Positions 34,768 to 43,345 of a DNA stretch of 64,000 nucleotides are shown piece after piece. A program made the position numbers and the translations under genes. The notes under the pieces are model-generated. The model ran no database searches. It was not told the origin of the DNA and saw nothing but the letters and a program-made list of their open reading frames with translations. Source of the stretch: an uncultured Pleomorphomonas sp. (GTDB lineage: Bacteria; Pseudomonadota; Alphaproteobacteria; Rhizobiales; Pleomorphomonadaceae). Every line of letters begins with the position of its first letter. Position 1 is the stretch's first letter. The DNA lies in contig CALMMQ010000003.1 of NCBI GenBank assembly GCA_937868725.1, positions 1 through 64,000 of the forward strand, given 5' to 3'.

Positions 34768-35817
34768 TCAGCCCTTGGCGGCGGCCCGGTGCAGCATGCC
34801 GAGCAGGTCGCGCGGTTCGTCCGGATCGGCCAGAAGGTCGAGATTGTCGTGGAAGTCGCCGCCGGCCAGCTTGGAGCGCACGTAGCGCAGCGCCGAGAAG
34901 TCCTCGACGGCAAAGCCCACCGAATCGAACAGCGTGATGTCGTCGGCCGAGCGCCGGCCGGGCGCCGTGCCGGCGATCACCTGCCAGAGCTCGGTCACCG
35001 GATGGTCGGCGGCAAGCTGCTGGATCTCGCCCTCGACCCGCGTCTGCGGCGGATATTCGACGAAAATCTGCGACCGCGTCAGGATGTCGCGGTGCAGTTC
35101 GGTCTTGCCCGGACAATCACCGCCGACAGCATTGAGATGCATGCCGGCCCCGACGAGATTGTCGGTCAGGATAGTGGCGTATTGCTTGTCGGCCGTCACC
35201 GTCGTGACGATGTCCGCCCCCTCCACCGCCGCCGCCGTGCTGCCGGCGATGGTGATGTCGAAGCCGTAGCGCTCGAGATTGCCGGCGCATTTGCGGCTCG
35301 CCTTGCCGTCGATGTCGTAGAGGCGCAACCGGTCGATGCCGAGCAGCGCCTTGAAGGCCAGCGCCTGAAACTCCGACTGGGCGCCGTTGCCGATGATGGC
35401 CATGGTGCGGGCGCCGGGGCGGGCAAGGTGCCGCGCCGCCACCGCCGAGGTGGCCGCCGTCCGCAGCGCCGTCAGGATGGTCATCTCGCACAGCAGCACC
35501 GGATAGCCGGTGCCGACGTCGGCCAAGAGGCCGAAGGCCGTCACCGTCTGCAAGCCCGCCCGCATGTTTTTGGGGTGGCCGTTGACGTACTTGAAGCCGT
35601 AGGTGACGCCGTCGCTGGTCGGCATCAGCTCGATGACGCCGTCAACCGAATGCGACGCCAGCCGCGGCGTCTTGTCGAACTCTGGCCAGCGGCGGAAATC
35701 GGCCTCGACGAAGCCGGCGAGCTCGGTCAGCACCCGCTCGACGCCGATGGCGTTGACGAGGCGCATCATGTTGTGGACGCTGACGAAGGGCACGATGTTG
35801 AGGGCGGGGGCGTTCAT
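34768..35817 (-). CDS. ocd: Ornithine cyclodeaminase
   Basis: A 349-residue ornithine cyclodeaminase/mu-crystallin-family protein. It converts L-ornithine to L-proline and ammonia using bound NAD. Motifs include the substrate region LMPTSDGVTYGFKYVNGHP, the Rossmann segment TMAIIGNGAQSEFQALAF, and DIVTTVTADKQYATILTDNL with GMHLNAVGGDCPGKTEL. The length (about 350) and the GGDCPGKTEL motif fit true OCD. Its start overlaps the arginase stop by 4 nt, and together they turn arginine into proline plus urea. The divergent Lrp gene is the likely regulator. Confidence 0.92.
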   Translation of the reverse strand: MNAPALNIVPFVSVHNMMRLVNAIGVERVLTELAGFVEADFRRWPEFDKTPRLASHSVDGVIELMPTSDGVTYGFKYVNGHPKNMRAGLQTVTAFGLLADVGTGYPVLLCEMTILTALRTAATSAVAARHLARPGARTMAIIGNGAQSEFQALAFKALLGIDRLRLYDIDGKASRKCAGNLERYGFDITIAGSTAAAVEGADIVTTVTADKQYATILTDNLVGAGMHLNAVGGDCPGKTELHRDILTRSQIFVEYPPQTRVEGEIQQLAADHPVTELWQVIAGTAPGRRSADDITLFDSVGFAVEDFSALRYVRSKLAGGDFHDNLDLLADPDEPRDLLGMLHRAAAKG

Positions 35818-36743
35818 GACCAGCTCCGGGTGGGACGATCGAGGATGCGCCGGCCCATCAGGCTGGCGACGAGATCGACCAGCAGCAGCGCCGTGCGGCC
35901 GCGCTCGTCGAGGAAGGGGTTGAGTTCGACGACGTCGAGGCTGCGCACCAGGCCGCTGTCGTGCAGGATTTCCATGACGAGATGCGCCTCGCGGAAGGTG
36001 GCGCCGCCCGGCACCGTCGTGCCGACGCCAGGCGCGATCGACGGGTCGAGGAAATCGACGTCGAGGCTGACGTGCAGCCGGCCGTTGCGCGCCTGCACCT
36101 GCTCGAGGAAGCCCTTGAGCAGCGGCGCGATGCCACGTTCGTCGATGGCGCGCATGTCGTGGACGGTGATGCGGCTCCCCTTGAGCGCCTCGCGTTCGGC
36201 CGGATCGACCGAGCGGATGCCGAGCATGCAGACGTTTTCCGGTCGCACCGGCGCGGCCAGCGGCGGGAACCAGCCGTCAAAGCCCGGCCGCCCCGTGACG
36301 TAGGCCATCGGCACGCCGTGCAGGTTGCCGCTCTCGGAACTGTCGAGCGTGTGATAGTCGGAATGGGCGTCGAGCCAGAGCACGAACAGCTCCCGCCCCT
36401 CCTCTACCGCCCGCCGGTTGAGGCCGGCGATCGACCCGGCAGCGATCGAGTGGTCGCCGCCGAGAAAGATCGGCATGCCCTCGCCAGCGGCCGCGTAGGC
36501 CGCGGCCGCGATGACCTCGGTCCAGGCGGCGATATCGCCGAGGTCGCCGATCGCCGCGTTGGTGTGGTGAAGCGGCGCCGCCGGGCCAATGGCGAGCGCG
36601 CCGCGCTCCAGCACCTTGAGGCCGAGCTCGCGTAACGTTTCGGCCAGTCCGGCCGCTCGGAAGGCCAGCGCGCCCATGTTGGCGCCACGCCGGCCCGTGC
36701 CGGCTTCGACCGGCGCGCCGATCAGGATGCAGGTATCGACCAT
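35814..36743 (-). CDS. rocF: Arginase
   Basis: A 309-residue ureohydrolase that hydrolyses arginine to ornithine and urea with a two-manganese site. The metal motifs are GGDHSIAAGS, LDAHSDYHT (in place of the more usual DAHADxNT) and SLDVDFLDPSIAPGVGT. The substrate loop near LHGVPMAY is typical of arginase. ATG 36743 is preferred to TTG 36746 because AGGA is correctly spaced. It is the first gene of a two-gene leftward operon with ocd. Confidence 0.93.
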   Translation of the reverse strand: MVDTCILIGAPVEAGTGRRGANMGALAFRAAGLAETLRELGLKVLERGALAIGPAAPLHHTNAAIGDLGDIAAWTEVIAAAAYAAAGEGMPIFLGGDHSIAAGSIAGLNRRAVEEGRELFVLWLDAHSDYHTLDSSESGNLHGVPMAYVTGRPGFDGWFPPLAAPVRPENVCMLGIRSVDPAEREALKGSRITVHDMRAIDERGIAPLLKGFLEQVQARNGRLHVSLDVDFLDPSIAPGVGTTVPGGATFREAHLVMEILHDSGLVRSLDVVELNPFLDERGRTALLLVDLVASLMGRRILDRPTRSWS

Positions 36744-36871
36744 CAAGTCCTCGTCGCTTCGTCAGAGGCCTGAGACTACCGGCCTCGTATGGCAGTTTGA
36801 ACAGGACAGATCGACAAAATGCGCGGAGTGTGCTTTCGTTTTGGCAGCTTCACTTGACCGGATTGTCGAGC

Positions 36872-37309
36872 ATGGACGAAACAGACCAGCGCCTGATTTC
36901 CATCCTGCGTCACGACGCCCGCAAGAGCATCTCCGATCTGGCGCTGGAAATCGGCGTTTCGCGCGGCACCGTGCGGGCGCGCCTCGAACGGCTGGAGCGC
37001 GAGGGCACGATCATCGGCTATACGGTGGTGCTGCGGGCCGACGCCGTCGCCCTGCCGGTGCGCGGGCTGACGATGATCGAAGTGGAAGGGCGCATGCTCG
37101 ATCGCGTCACCGACGCCCTCGTCGGCTTTCCCGAGATCGAGGCCCTCCACACCACCAACGGCCGCTGGGACATCGTCGTCGAACTGTCGGCGCAAAGCCT
37201 CGCCGATCTCGACGCCGTCCTGCGGCGTCTGCGCCTCGTGCCGGGCATCACCGCCTCGGAAACGACCCTGCTGCTGGCGACGCCCCGTTCGACGCGAGCC
37301 CGCCTCTGA
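36872..37309 (+). CDS. Lrp/AsnC-family regulator, probably of arginase-ocd
   Basis: A 145-residue Lrp/AsnC-type regulator. The N-terminal winged helix-turn-helix starts MDETDQRLISILRHDARKSI, with recognition helix region SRGTVRARLERLEREG. The C-terminal RAM/AsnC ligand-binding domain follows (FPEIEALHTTNGRWDIVVEL). It is divergent from the arginase gene with 128 nt between starts, the usual arrangement for a regulator of the neighbouring operon; arginine or ornithine is a likely effector by analogy. The frame extends upstream to 36797 but the ATG at 36872 gives the standard N-terminus. Confidence 0.9.
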   Translation: MDETDQRLISILRHDARKSISDLALEIGVSRGTVRARLERLEREGTIIGYTVVLRADAVALPVRGLTMIEVEGRMLDRVTDALVGFPEIEALHTTNGRWDIVVELSAQSLADLDAVLRRLRLVPGITASETTLLLATPRSTRARL

Positions 37310-37393
37310 AGGTTCAGGGCGCTTTCCGACCTGGCGGAAGGGTCAGGTCGACAAGAAATCGCTCCAGAGTCAAAGGTTGGAGCAGCCGCTTAT

Positions 37394-37418
37394 CGATCAG
37401 GTTGGTGCAACCTGATCG
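37394..37418. repeat. Perfect inverted repeat between convergent genes
   Basis: CGATCAGGTTG and CAACCTGATCG form a perfect 11-bp stem around GTG. It sits between the Lrp gene and a convergent membrane-protein gene. There is no T run on either side. It may end both transcripts or be a dispersed palindromic element, as similar GATCAGGTTG-type palindromes recur in Rhizobiales intergenic DNA (recollection, untested). Confidence 0.6.
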
Positions 37419-37427
37419 GCGGGTGCT

Positions 37428-37835
37428 TCAGGGCCCCCAGCCGACGTCGCGGCGAGCACCGCGGATGGTGATCGAGAAGCCGGCCACCACGTCGACAAAG
37501 GCCAGCACCAGCAGGATGGCGAACACCGAATGCGCCGCCGCCGGCACCACCAGGAACTCGACGAGATAGCCGACGAAGGTCAGCATCGACAGCGTGTGGT
37601 CGGCGAGCGAGGCGTTGCCGGTGCGCGTCGCCTTGAGGATTTCGAAGAACAGCAGCACGATGCCGAGCACGACGAGGCCGTCGCCCAGCGTCGCCGTGAA
37701 CAGCGCCCCCGACAGCATCGGCACGGCGAACAGCGGTTCGGCCCAGAGGGTCGCCGGCGCCCCGCCGGGCAGCACGAACACGGCCACATTGTAGAGAACG
37801 AGCGACAAGAGCGTCAGCGGCAGACTGGTCAGCAC
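37428..37835 (-). CDS. Small integral membrane protein, unknown function
   Basis: A 135-residue protein with four predicted membrane segments (residues about 4-22, 36-65 in one or two passes, 82-99 and 103-120). It has short charged ends, with RGARRDVGWGP at the C-terminus. I know no function for it. The start ATG 37835 lies 59 nt after the rpmF terminator, so it is probably transcribed separately. Proteins of this kind occur in other rhizobia as conserved hypotheticals. Cytoplasmic loops carry the few charged residues (KATRTGN). Confidence 0.7.
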   Translation of the reverse strand: MLTSLPLTLLSLVLYNVAVFVLPGGAPATLWAEPLFAVPMLSGALFTATLGDGLVVLGIVLLFFEILKATRTGNASLADHTLSMLTFVGYLVEFLVVPAAAHSVFAILLVLAFVDVVAGFSITIRGARRDVGWGP

Positions 37836-37893
37836 GGCAACCTCCAGAATCTGGGCCAGCCTCGGCGGCCAGCTCGGCCGCGGTGCGGCGACG

Positions 37894-37922
37894 ACAAAAA
37901 AGCCGGCGCCAAGGCACCGGCT
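37894..37922 (-). terminator. Rho-independent terminator of rpmF
   Basis: On the minus strand a 10-bp stem (AGCCGGTGCC / GGCGCCGGCT, one wobble pair) with a TT loop is followed by TTTTTTG. It lies 67 nt after the rpmF stop and before the next leftward gene. Confidence 0.88.
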
Positions 37923-37988
37923 CTTGCCGTCATCGAAAATCCGTCGTCAACGCGACGCTCGGCGCGAGCGGCCGCTGGCCGCCCGGCG

Positions 37989-38174
37989 TCAGACCGTTTC
38001 CTTGGCAGCCAGGATCTGGCGACCGCGGTACATGCCGGTCTTGAGGTCGACGTGATGCGGGCGACGCAGCTCGCCGGAGGTCTTGTCCTCGACGTAGGTC
38101 GGCTGCTTGAGCGCATCGGCGGAGCGACGCATGCCGCGCTTGGACGGCGTGGTCTTTCGCTTGGGAACTGCCAT
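37989..38174 (-). CDS. rpmF: 50S ribosomal protein L32
   Basis: A 61-residue L32 of the large ribosomal subunit. The N-terminus [20 protein letters not shown] is the family signature. There is no zinc-ribbon Cys set: this is the Cys-less (C-minus) form normal in alphaproteobacteria. Promoter and terminator can both be seen around it, so it looks monocistronic. In many relatives rpmF lies next to mtgA as it does here. Confidence 0.97.
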   Translation of the reverse strand: MAVPKRKTTPSKRGMRRSADALKQPTYVEDKTSGELRRPHHVDLKTGMYRGRQILAAKETV

Positions 38175-38285
38175 TTCTCACACACTCCATGGCCCGCATC
38201 GAGTGGGTCGCATCGGCGGCGAACTGCAGGGTTCCACCATGATCGACCAGCCGGGCGCGCGGGCGCTCGTTCCAAAAGATGCGGC

Positions 38286-38314
38286 CTTATACAGAGGACG
38301 GAGAGATTTTGCCA
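38286..38314 (-). promoter_or_regulatory. Likely promoter of rpmF
   Basis: On the minus strand a TATAAG -10-like hexamer (38286-38291) is spaced 17 nt from TGGCAA (38309-38314). It lies 112 nt before the rpmF start. The -10 matches the consensus at 5 of 6; the -35 is poor, so this is tentative. Confidence 0.4.
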
Positions 38315-38386
38315 GAGGTATCGGCCAAAAATCTTGCGATCGCGTTCCTTCGTAGCGACGATTGCTGAGGCGGACGCCGTTCGGCC

Positions 38387-39061
38387 TCAGCGATCGAGGC
38401 ATTTCACGTAGGGTCCCGACTGGGCGACGCGCATCTCGATGACGTGGGCATAGAGTTTCTGCACCCGACTCGGCTTGCGCGGATTGCGTAGCGCCGGGTT
38501 GGGCAGCGCCGCGGCGATCAGCGCCGCCTCGTGACGCGTCAACCTGGAGGCCGGCTTGTTGAAATAGGCCCGCGCCGCCGCCTCGACGCCGTAGAGGTTG
38601 GGGCCGAGCTCGGCGATGTTGAGGTAGATCTCCATCGTCCGGCGCTTGGACCAGACGAGGTCGGTGTAGAGCGCCAGCGGGATCTCCAGCGCTTTGCGCA
38701 CGTAGGAGCGGGAATTCCACAGGAAGACGTTCTTGACTGTCTGCATGGGAATGGTGCTGGCCCCACGCGACGGGCCGTCCTTGCCGGCCCGGCTCAGCAC
38801 GTCGCCAAGGCTGTCCCAATCGACGCCGTCGTGGGAGCAGAAGCGGCCGTCCTCGCCCATGATCACCGCCCGCGCCATGTCCGGGGCGATGTCGTCGAGC
38901 GCCACCCAGTCACGCCTGTAGCCCTGACCGGTCACGAGATCGGCCAGCATCAGCGTCGACACCGGCGGCACGAACACATAGATCAGCGTCAGCACGAGCG
39001 GCAGCGCCGCCAGGGCCGCCGCCACGAGGGCAAGCCGCTTTCCCCAGGCCCGCCACCGCAT
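38387..39061 (-). CDS. mtgA: Monofunctional peptidoglycan glycosyltransferase
   Basis: A 224-residue GT51 enzyme polymerising lipid II into glycan strands at the outer face of the inner membrane. One N-terminal membrane anchor (about residues 9-30) is followed by the transglycosylase domain: MARAVIMGEDGRFCSHDGVD with the catalytic Glu, then GASTIPMQTVKNVFLW and KRRTMEIYLNIAELG. ATG 39061 is chosen because GGAAGGGAG lies 5 nt upstream and the length then fits MtgA. An in-frame ATG at 39229 would add 56 mostly polar, Gly-rich residues before the anchor. Confidence 0.92.
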   Translation of the reverse strand: MRWRAWGKRLALVAAALAALPLVLTLIYVFVPPVSTLMLADLVTGQGYRRDWVALDDIAPDMARAVIMGEDGRFCSHDGVDWDSLGDVLSRAGKDGPSRGASTIPMQTVKNVFLWNSRSYVRKALEIPLALYTDLVWSKRRTMEIYLNIAELGPNLYGVEAAARAYFNKPASRLTRHEAALIAAALPNPALRNPRKPSRVQKLYAHVIEMRVAQSGPYVKCLDR

Positions 39062-39363
39062 CGGCACTCCCTTCCCAGCCGCCTCGGCCGTCGCCTGTCC
39101 GTCAGGCGAGGCCTGCGGCCTCTCGCCGCCTTGGCCGGGCGGCGCGCCGTCGTTGCCCCACCCGCGGTCGAGCCCATGCTGATAAAGCTCTACCGGCGCG
39201 GTGGCGACCACGCCCTCCCCTTCGCTCATGGCCGCGCCCCTGACCGCCTCCGTTTCCCCTACATAATGCAAATGCGGGCCGCTGATAAGCCGGCTGCCGC
39301 GCCGCACCGTCGCCCGACCGCCGACATCTGCGCAAATTTCCAGCAGATGCCGGCCGATTGAGC

Positions 39364-39524
39364 AGCGTTGCCCACAAAAGAATATGGCGAGAAAAGAGGC
39401 AATATGAGATCGTTAACCCGTGAGCGCTGCAGCTCGGTCCCCTCGGGACAGACCGCCCTCCCGGTCGATGCGGTTCTCCAGCTTTCCTCCCAGAACTCAG
39501 GCCGGACACCCGGCCTGTTTTTTT
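39364..39524 (+). ncRNA. Candidate small RNA, rightward, with its own terminator
   Basis: Both flanking genes (mtgA and putA) run leftward, yet a strong rightward terminator sits at 39498-39524. No credible protein is encoded before it. A weak promoter (TTGAGC, 17 nt, AATATG) lies near 39358-39386. The interval contains short stems (GTCCC-CTC-GGGAC and GACCG-CCCTC-CGGTC) and an unpaired TTTCCTCCC that could pair with Shine-Dalgarno sequences, a feature of several rhizobial trans-acting sRNAs. The 5' end is a guess. The terminator is seen; the RNA is inference. Confidence 0.5.
39498..39524 (+). terminator. Strong rightward rho-independent terminator
   Basis: CAGGCCGG and CCGGCCTG form a perfect 8-bp stem with an ACAC loop, followed by seven T. 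It points rightward, so it serves neither mtgA nor putA. It defines the 3' end of the candidate small RNA. Confidence 0.9.
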
Positions 39525-39569
39525 GTCTGCACTCCGGCGCGCCGGCTGGCGAACCATCCGGCCCCGCCG

Positions 39570-42500
39570 TTACTCTTCGCCCATGGCTACCAGCGTGGCG
39601 TTGCCGCCGGCCGCCGCCGTGTTGACCGACACCACTTGCTCCTGGGCAAAGCGCAACAGGTAGGACGGTCCACCCGCCTTGGGCCCGGTGCCCGACAGGC
39701 CGGAGCCCCCGAACGGCTGCGAGCCGACCACGGCGCCGATCATGTTGCGGTTGACGTAGACGTTGCCGACCGGCAGGCGCGACACGATGTGATTCACCGT
39801 CGCCTCGATGCGCGAGTGGATGCCGAGCGTCAGGCCGTAGCCATTGCCGGCCACCGCCGCCAGCACCGCGTCGAGTTCGGCCGCCTTGTAGCGGCAGATG
39901 TGCAGGACCGGCCCGAACACTTCGGCGGTCAGCTCCGCCGGCGAGGCGAGCTCGATTACCTGCGGCGCCACGTAATGGCCGGCGGCGAGCGGCCCGTCCG
40001 GCGTCTTGCCGGCGAAACGGACACGACCGGCGTTGGCCGCCACGTGCGCCGTCAGCATCGCCACCTGCGTCTGATCGATGATCGGCCCGACGTCGGTGGC
40101 CGGATCGCGGGGATCGCCGACCTTGAGTTCGGCCGCCGCCCCCTCGACGAGGGCGAACATGTGATCGGCCACATCCTCCTGCACCAGCAAGAGCCGCAGC
40201 GCCGAGCAGCGTTGCCCGGCCGAGCGGAACGCCGACGTCACGACGTCGTCGCACACCTGCTCGCCGAGCGCCGTGGCGTCGACGATCATGGCGTTGATGC
40301 CACCGGTCTCGGCGATCAGCGGCACGATCGGGCCGCGCTTTGCCGCCAGCGCCCGGTTGATGGCCAGGGCCGTGTCGGTGGAGCCGGTGAAGGCGACGCC
40401 GGCCACGGCGCGGTGCCCGACCAGCGCCGCCCCGACGTGGCCCTCGCCCAGCACCAGCGCCAGCGCCGAGGCCGGCACACCCGCCTCGTGCAGCAGGGCA
40501 ACGGCGGCGGCGGCGACGAACGGCGTCTGCTCGGCCGGCTTGGCGGCAACGGCATTGCCGGCCGCCAGCGCCGCCGTCACCTGGCCCATGAAGATGGCCA
40601 GCGGGAAGTTCCACGGACTGATGCAGACGAACACGCCGCGGCCGCGCTGGACGAGGCGGTTCTCCTCGCCCGTCGGCCCCGGCATGGCCAGCGGGGCACC
40701 GAACTGCCGGCGCGCCTCGCTGGCGTAGTAGCGGCAGAAGTCGACGGCCTCGCGCACCTCGGCAATGGCGTCGGCCAGCGTCTTGCCAGCTTCGAGCTGC
40801 AGCCGGGCGAGGAAGGCCGGCGCCCGCGCTTCCAGAAGATCGGCGGCGGTCTCCAGCGCCGTGGCGCGGCGCTCGACGGGGGTCGCCGCCCAGGCCGGAA
40901 AGCCCTGCGTCAGTGCCGCCATGGCCGCTTCCGCCTCGGCCGGGCTCGCTTCGGTCACGCCGCCGATCACCATCCGGCCGTCGATGGGCGACAGCGCCGG
41001 CCGGGCCGGGCCGGCCCCGACCGCCTGGCCGTCAACGACCGACGCCACATCACCGAACGCCGTCCCCTCGGCGGCGACGGCGGCGACGAGCGCTGACCGC
41101 GCCGCGTCGTCGCCCAGTTCGACACCGCGCGAATTCTGCCGGGCACCGAACAGGGCGGACGGCAGCGGAATGCGGGCATGACGGGCGCGTTCGCCGTGGG
41201 CCAGCACGTCTTCGGGACGCTTGAGCAAGGTGGCAACCTCCACTTTGGGGTCGCCAACGGCGGCGACGAAGGATGAATTGGCGCCGTTTTCCAGCAGGCG
41301 GCGCACCAGATAGGCCAGCAGATCCTTGTGACCGCCGCACGGGGCGTAGACGCGGCAGGGCTGACCACCCTCTTCGGTCAGCTGGCGATAGAGGCTGTCG
41401 CCCATGCCGTGCAGTTTCTGGAACTCAAAGGCCTTGTCGTCGCCGGCCAGCTCGATGACCGTGGCGGCGGTGACGGCGTTGTGGGTGGCGAACTGCGGAT
41501 AGAGGCGGGGACGGGCGGCCAGCAGACGCTGGGCACAGACCAGATACGACAGGTCGGTCGCCGCCTTGCGGGTATAGAGCGGGTAGTCGGCGAGCCCGCG
41601 TTCCTGGGCGCGCTTGATCTCGGTGTCCCAATAAGCGCCCTTGACGAGGCGCACCATGAAGCGGCGGTCGAGCGCCTCGGCCAGAGCGACAACATGGTCG
41701 ATCACCGCCGGCGCCCGCTTCTGGTAGGCCTGGATGGCCAGGCCGAAGCCGTCCCAGCCGCGGAGCGAGGCGTCGGCGGCCACCTTGGCGAACACCTCCA
41801 GCGACAGCTGCAGCCGGTCGGCCTCTTCAGCGTCGATGGTCATGTTGAGATCGTAAGCCTTGGCGGCGCGGGCGAGCTCGATCATCGCCGGCACCAGTTC
41901 GACCATGACGCGATCGCGGTTGACCGCCTCATAGCGCGGATGCAACGCCGACAGCTTGACCGAAATGCCCGGCCGGGCCGGCAGTGCCCCGTCGCCGGCC
42001 GACTGGCCGATCGCCGCGATGGCCCGGGCATAGTCGTCGAAATAGCGCCGTGCATCGGCGGCGGTGCGGGCGCCCTCGCCCAGCATGTCGTAGGAATGAC
42101 GGAACCCTTTGCCCTCAAGGCGGCGCGCCCGCTTGAGGCCGGCGTCGATACTCTCGCCCAGCACGAACTGGTGGCCCATGATGCGCATGGCCTGACGCGT
42201 GGCGACGCGCACCGTCGGCATGCCCAGCCGCTTGACGAGGCCGGCCATGATGCCGTGCGGCGTTTCGCCCGGCTGGATGACGCGAGCCGTCAGCCCCAGC
42301 GCCCAGCCGGAGGCAGCGACCAGCCAGGGGTCGTCCCCCTTCTCGGTGAAGCCGAAACGGGCAGAGGCCAGCTTGTCTTCGATCAGACTGTCGGCGGTGG
42401 CGCCATCGGGCACGCGCAGCAGCGCCTCGGCCATCACCATGATGGCCAGCCCCTCCCTGGTGGTCAGCGAGTAGGCCTTGAGAAAGTCCTCGACCCCGCC

Positions 42501-42683
42501 GATGGCCGACTTCTGGGCCCGGATGGTGTCGATAAACTGTCGCGCCCGGCCATCGACGCGGGCAGCCATGGCGGCATCGACCGGATTCTCGGCGAGAAGC
42601 GCCCGCACGGCGTCCTCGTCCGGGCAGATATAGGGCGCGCGGAAGGCCGGCACCGGTGGCGCCGTCAGCATCAGATCGGTCAT
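39570..42683 (-). CDS. putA: Bifunctional proline dehydrogenase / glutamate semialdehyde dehydrogenase
   Basis: A 1037-residue PutA of the short type A. It oxidises proline to P5C with FAD and then to glutamate with NAD, with channelling between sites. The proline dehydrogenase part (about 60-480) has NMTIDAEEADRLQLSLEVF, RLVKGAYWDTEIKRAQERG and FATHNAVTA. The aldehyde dehydrogenase part (about 540-1020) has ISPWNFPLAIFMGQ, TGSTDTALAI, ETGGINAMIVD and the catalytic Cys in GQRCSALRLL. There is no ribbon-helix-helix DNA-binding N-terminus, so it cannot repress its own gene; the divergent Lrp gene fills that role. Confidence 0.96.
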   Translation of the reverse strand: MTDLMLTAPPVPAFRAPYICPDEDAVRALLAENPVDAAMAARVDGRARQFIDTIRAQKSAIGGVEDFLKAYSLTTREGLAIMVMAEALLRVPDGATADSLIEDKLASARFGFTEKGDDPWLVAASGWALGLTARVIQPGETPHGIMAGLVKRLGMPTVRVATRQAMRIMGHQFVLGESIDAGLKRARRLEGKGFRHSYDMLGEGARTAADARRYFDDYARAIAAIGQSAGDGALPARPGISVKLSALHPRYEAVNRDRVMVELVPAMIELARAAKAYDLNMTIDAEEADRLQLSLEVFAKVAADASLRGWDGFGLAIQAYQKRAPAVIDHVVALAEALDRRFMVRLVKGAYWDTEIKRAQERGLADYPLYTRKAATDLSYLVCAQRLLAARPRLYPQFATHNAVTAATVIELAGDDKAFEFQKLHGMGDSLYRQLTEEGGQPCRVYAPCGGHKDLLAYLVRRLLENGANSSFVAAVGDPKVEVATLLKRPEDVLAHGERARHARIPLPSALFGARQNSRGVELGDDAARSALVAAVAAEGTAFGDVASVVDGQAVGAGPARPALSPIDGRMVIGGVTEASPAEAEAAMAALTQGFPAWAATPVERRATALETAADLLEARAPAFLARLQLEAGKTLADAIAEVREAVDFCRYYASEARRQFGAPLAMPGPTGEENRLVQRGRGVFVCISPWNFPLAIFMGQVTAALAAGNAVAAKPAEQTPFVAAAAVALLHEAGVPASALALVLGEGHVGAALVGHRAVAGVAFTGSTDTALAINRALAAKRGPIVPLIAETGGINAMIVDATALGEQVCDDVVTSAFRSAGQRCSALRLLLVQEDVADHMFALVEGAAAELKVGDPRDPATDVGPIIDQTQVAMLTAHVAANAGRVRFAGKTPDGPLAAGHYVAPQVIELASPAELTAEVFGPVLHICRYKAAELDAVLAAVAGNGYGLTLGIHSRIEATVNHIVSRLPVGNVYVNRNMIGAVVGSQPFGGSGLSGTGPKAGGPSYLLRFAQEQVVSVNTAAAGGNATLVAMGEE

Positions 42684-42724
42684 GGGTTCTCCGGAAGGCT
42701 GCCGCCCTTGGCCGGGCGATCGTA

Positions 42725-42840
42725 TCGGACTATATTTCTCAGGATATCAGCAAAATTCTGGTGTTTCTCACCAAACAGCGATATGGATTTGGTGAACTAT
42801 TTTTAAATTTTCCTCATTTGTAGTGATTTCTGCGAACCAT
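42725..42840. promoter_or_regulatory. AT-rich putA / Lrp divergent operator region
   Basis: The 176-nt gap between putA and the divergent Lrp gene is much more AT-rich than the rest of the window. It contains the palindrome TGGTG-TTTCT-CACCA (42759-42773), a nearby TTGGTGAA and T/A tracts (TTTTTAAATTTT). PutR-type Lrp regulators bind such AT-rich multi-site regions. Site boundaries are my estimate. Confidence 0.55.
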
Positions 42841-42859
42841 AGGGGAGGGAGGGCCGCCG

Positions 42860-43345
42860 TTGTCCCAGATGCCGGAGCATGACATTGCCGGTCTCGACCG
42901 CATCGACCGCCGCCTTCTCGGCGCCTTGCAGCTCGATGGCCGCATCACCAACCTCGAGCTGGCCGACACCATCGGCCTGTCGCCGACCGCCACCGCCGAA
43001 CGCGTCAAGCGCCTCACCCGCGACGGCTTCATCGTCGGCTACGTCGCCCGCCTCGATCCGGCCAAGCTGGAACTTGGGCTGGTGGTGTTCATCGAGATCA
43101 AGCTCGACCGCATGGCGCCCGACGTGTTCGAGGCCTTCGACGCCGCCGTCGCCCAGGCCCCGGAAGTGCTGGAGTGCCATCTGGTGGCCGGCGGGTTCGA
43201 CTATCTGGTCAAGGCGCGGGTGCGCGACATGGACGCCTACCGCGACTTCCACGCCCGCGTTCTGATGGCCCTGCCGGGCGTGCGCGAGACGCGCACCTAT
43301 CCGGTGATGAACGAGATCAAGGCGACGACGGCTCTGCCGCTGTGA
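42860..43345 (+). CDS. Lrp/AsnC-family regulator of proline catabolism (PutR-like)
   Basis: A 161-residue Lrp/AsnC regulator. The winged helix-turn-helix occupies about residues 12-60 (GLDRIDRRLLGALQLDGRIT, then SPTATAERVKRLTRDG). The RAM domain follows (VLECHLVAGGFDYLVKARVRD). The TTG at 42860 has GGGAGGG 6 nt upstream and is kept; ATG 42869 is the alternative. It is divergent from putA, the classic putR position, and likely activates putA in response to proline. Its last 29 nt overlap the end of the convergent PAP2 gene. Confidence 0.9.
   Translation: MSQMPEHDIAGLDRIDRRLLGALQLDGRITNLELADTIGLSPTATAERVKRLTRDGFIVGYVARLDPAKLELGLVVFIEIKLDRMAPDVFEAFDAAVAQAPEVLECHLVAGGFDYLVKARVRDMDAYRDFHARVLMALPGVRETRTYPVMNEIKATTALPL

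Noticed and set aside
39404-39625. A small rightward open frame starting MRSLTRERCSS
   Set aside because: It runs through the strong terminator and into antisense putA, has an odd composition, and no good ribosome-binding site. The transcript is more likely non-coding.
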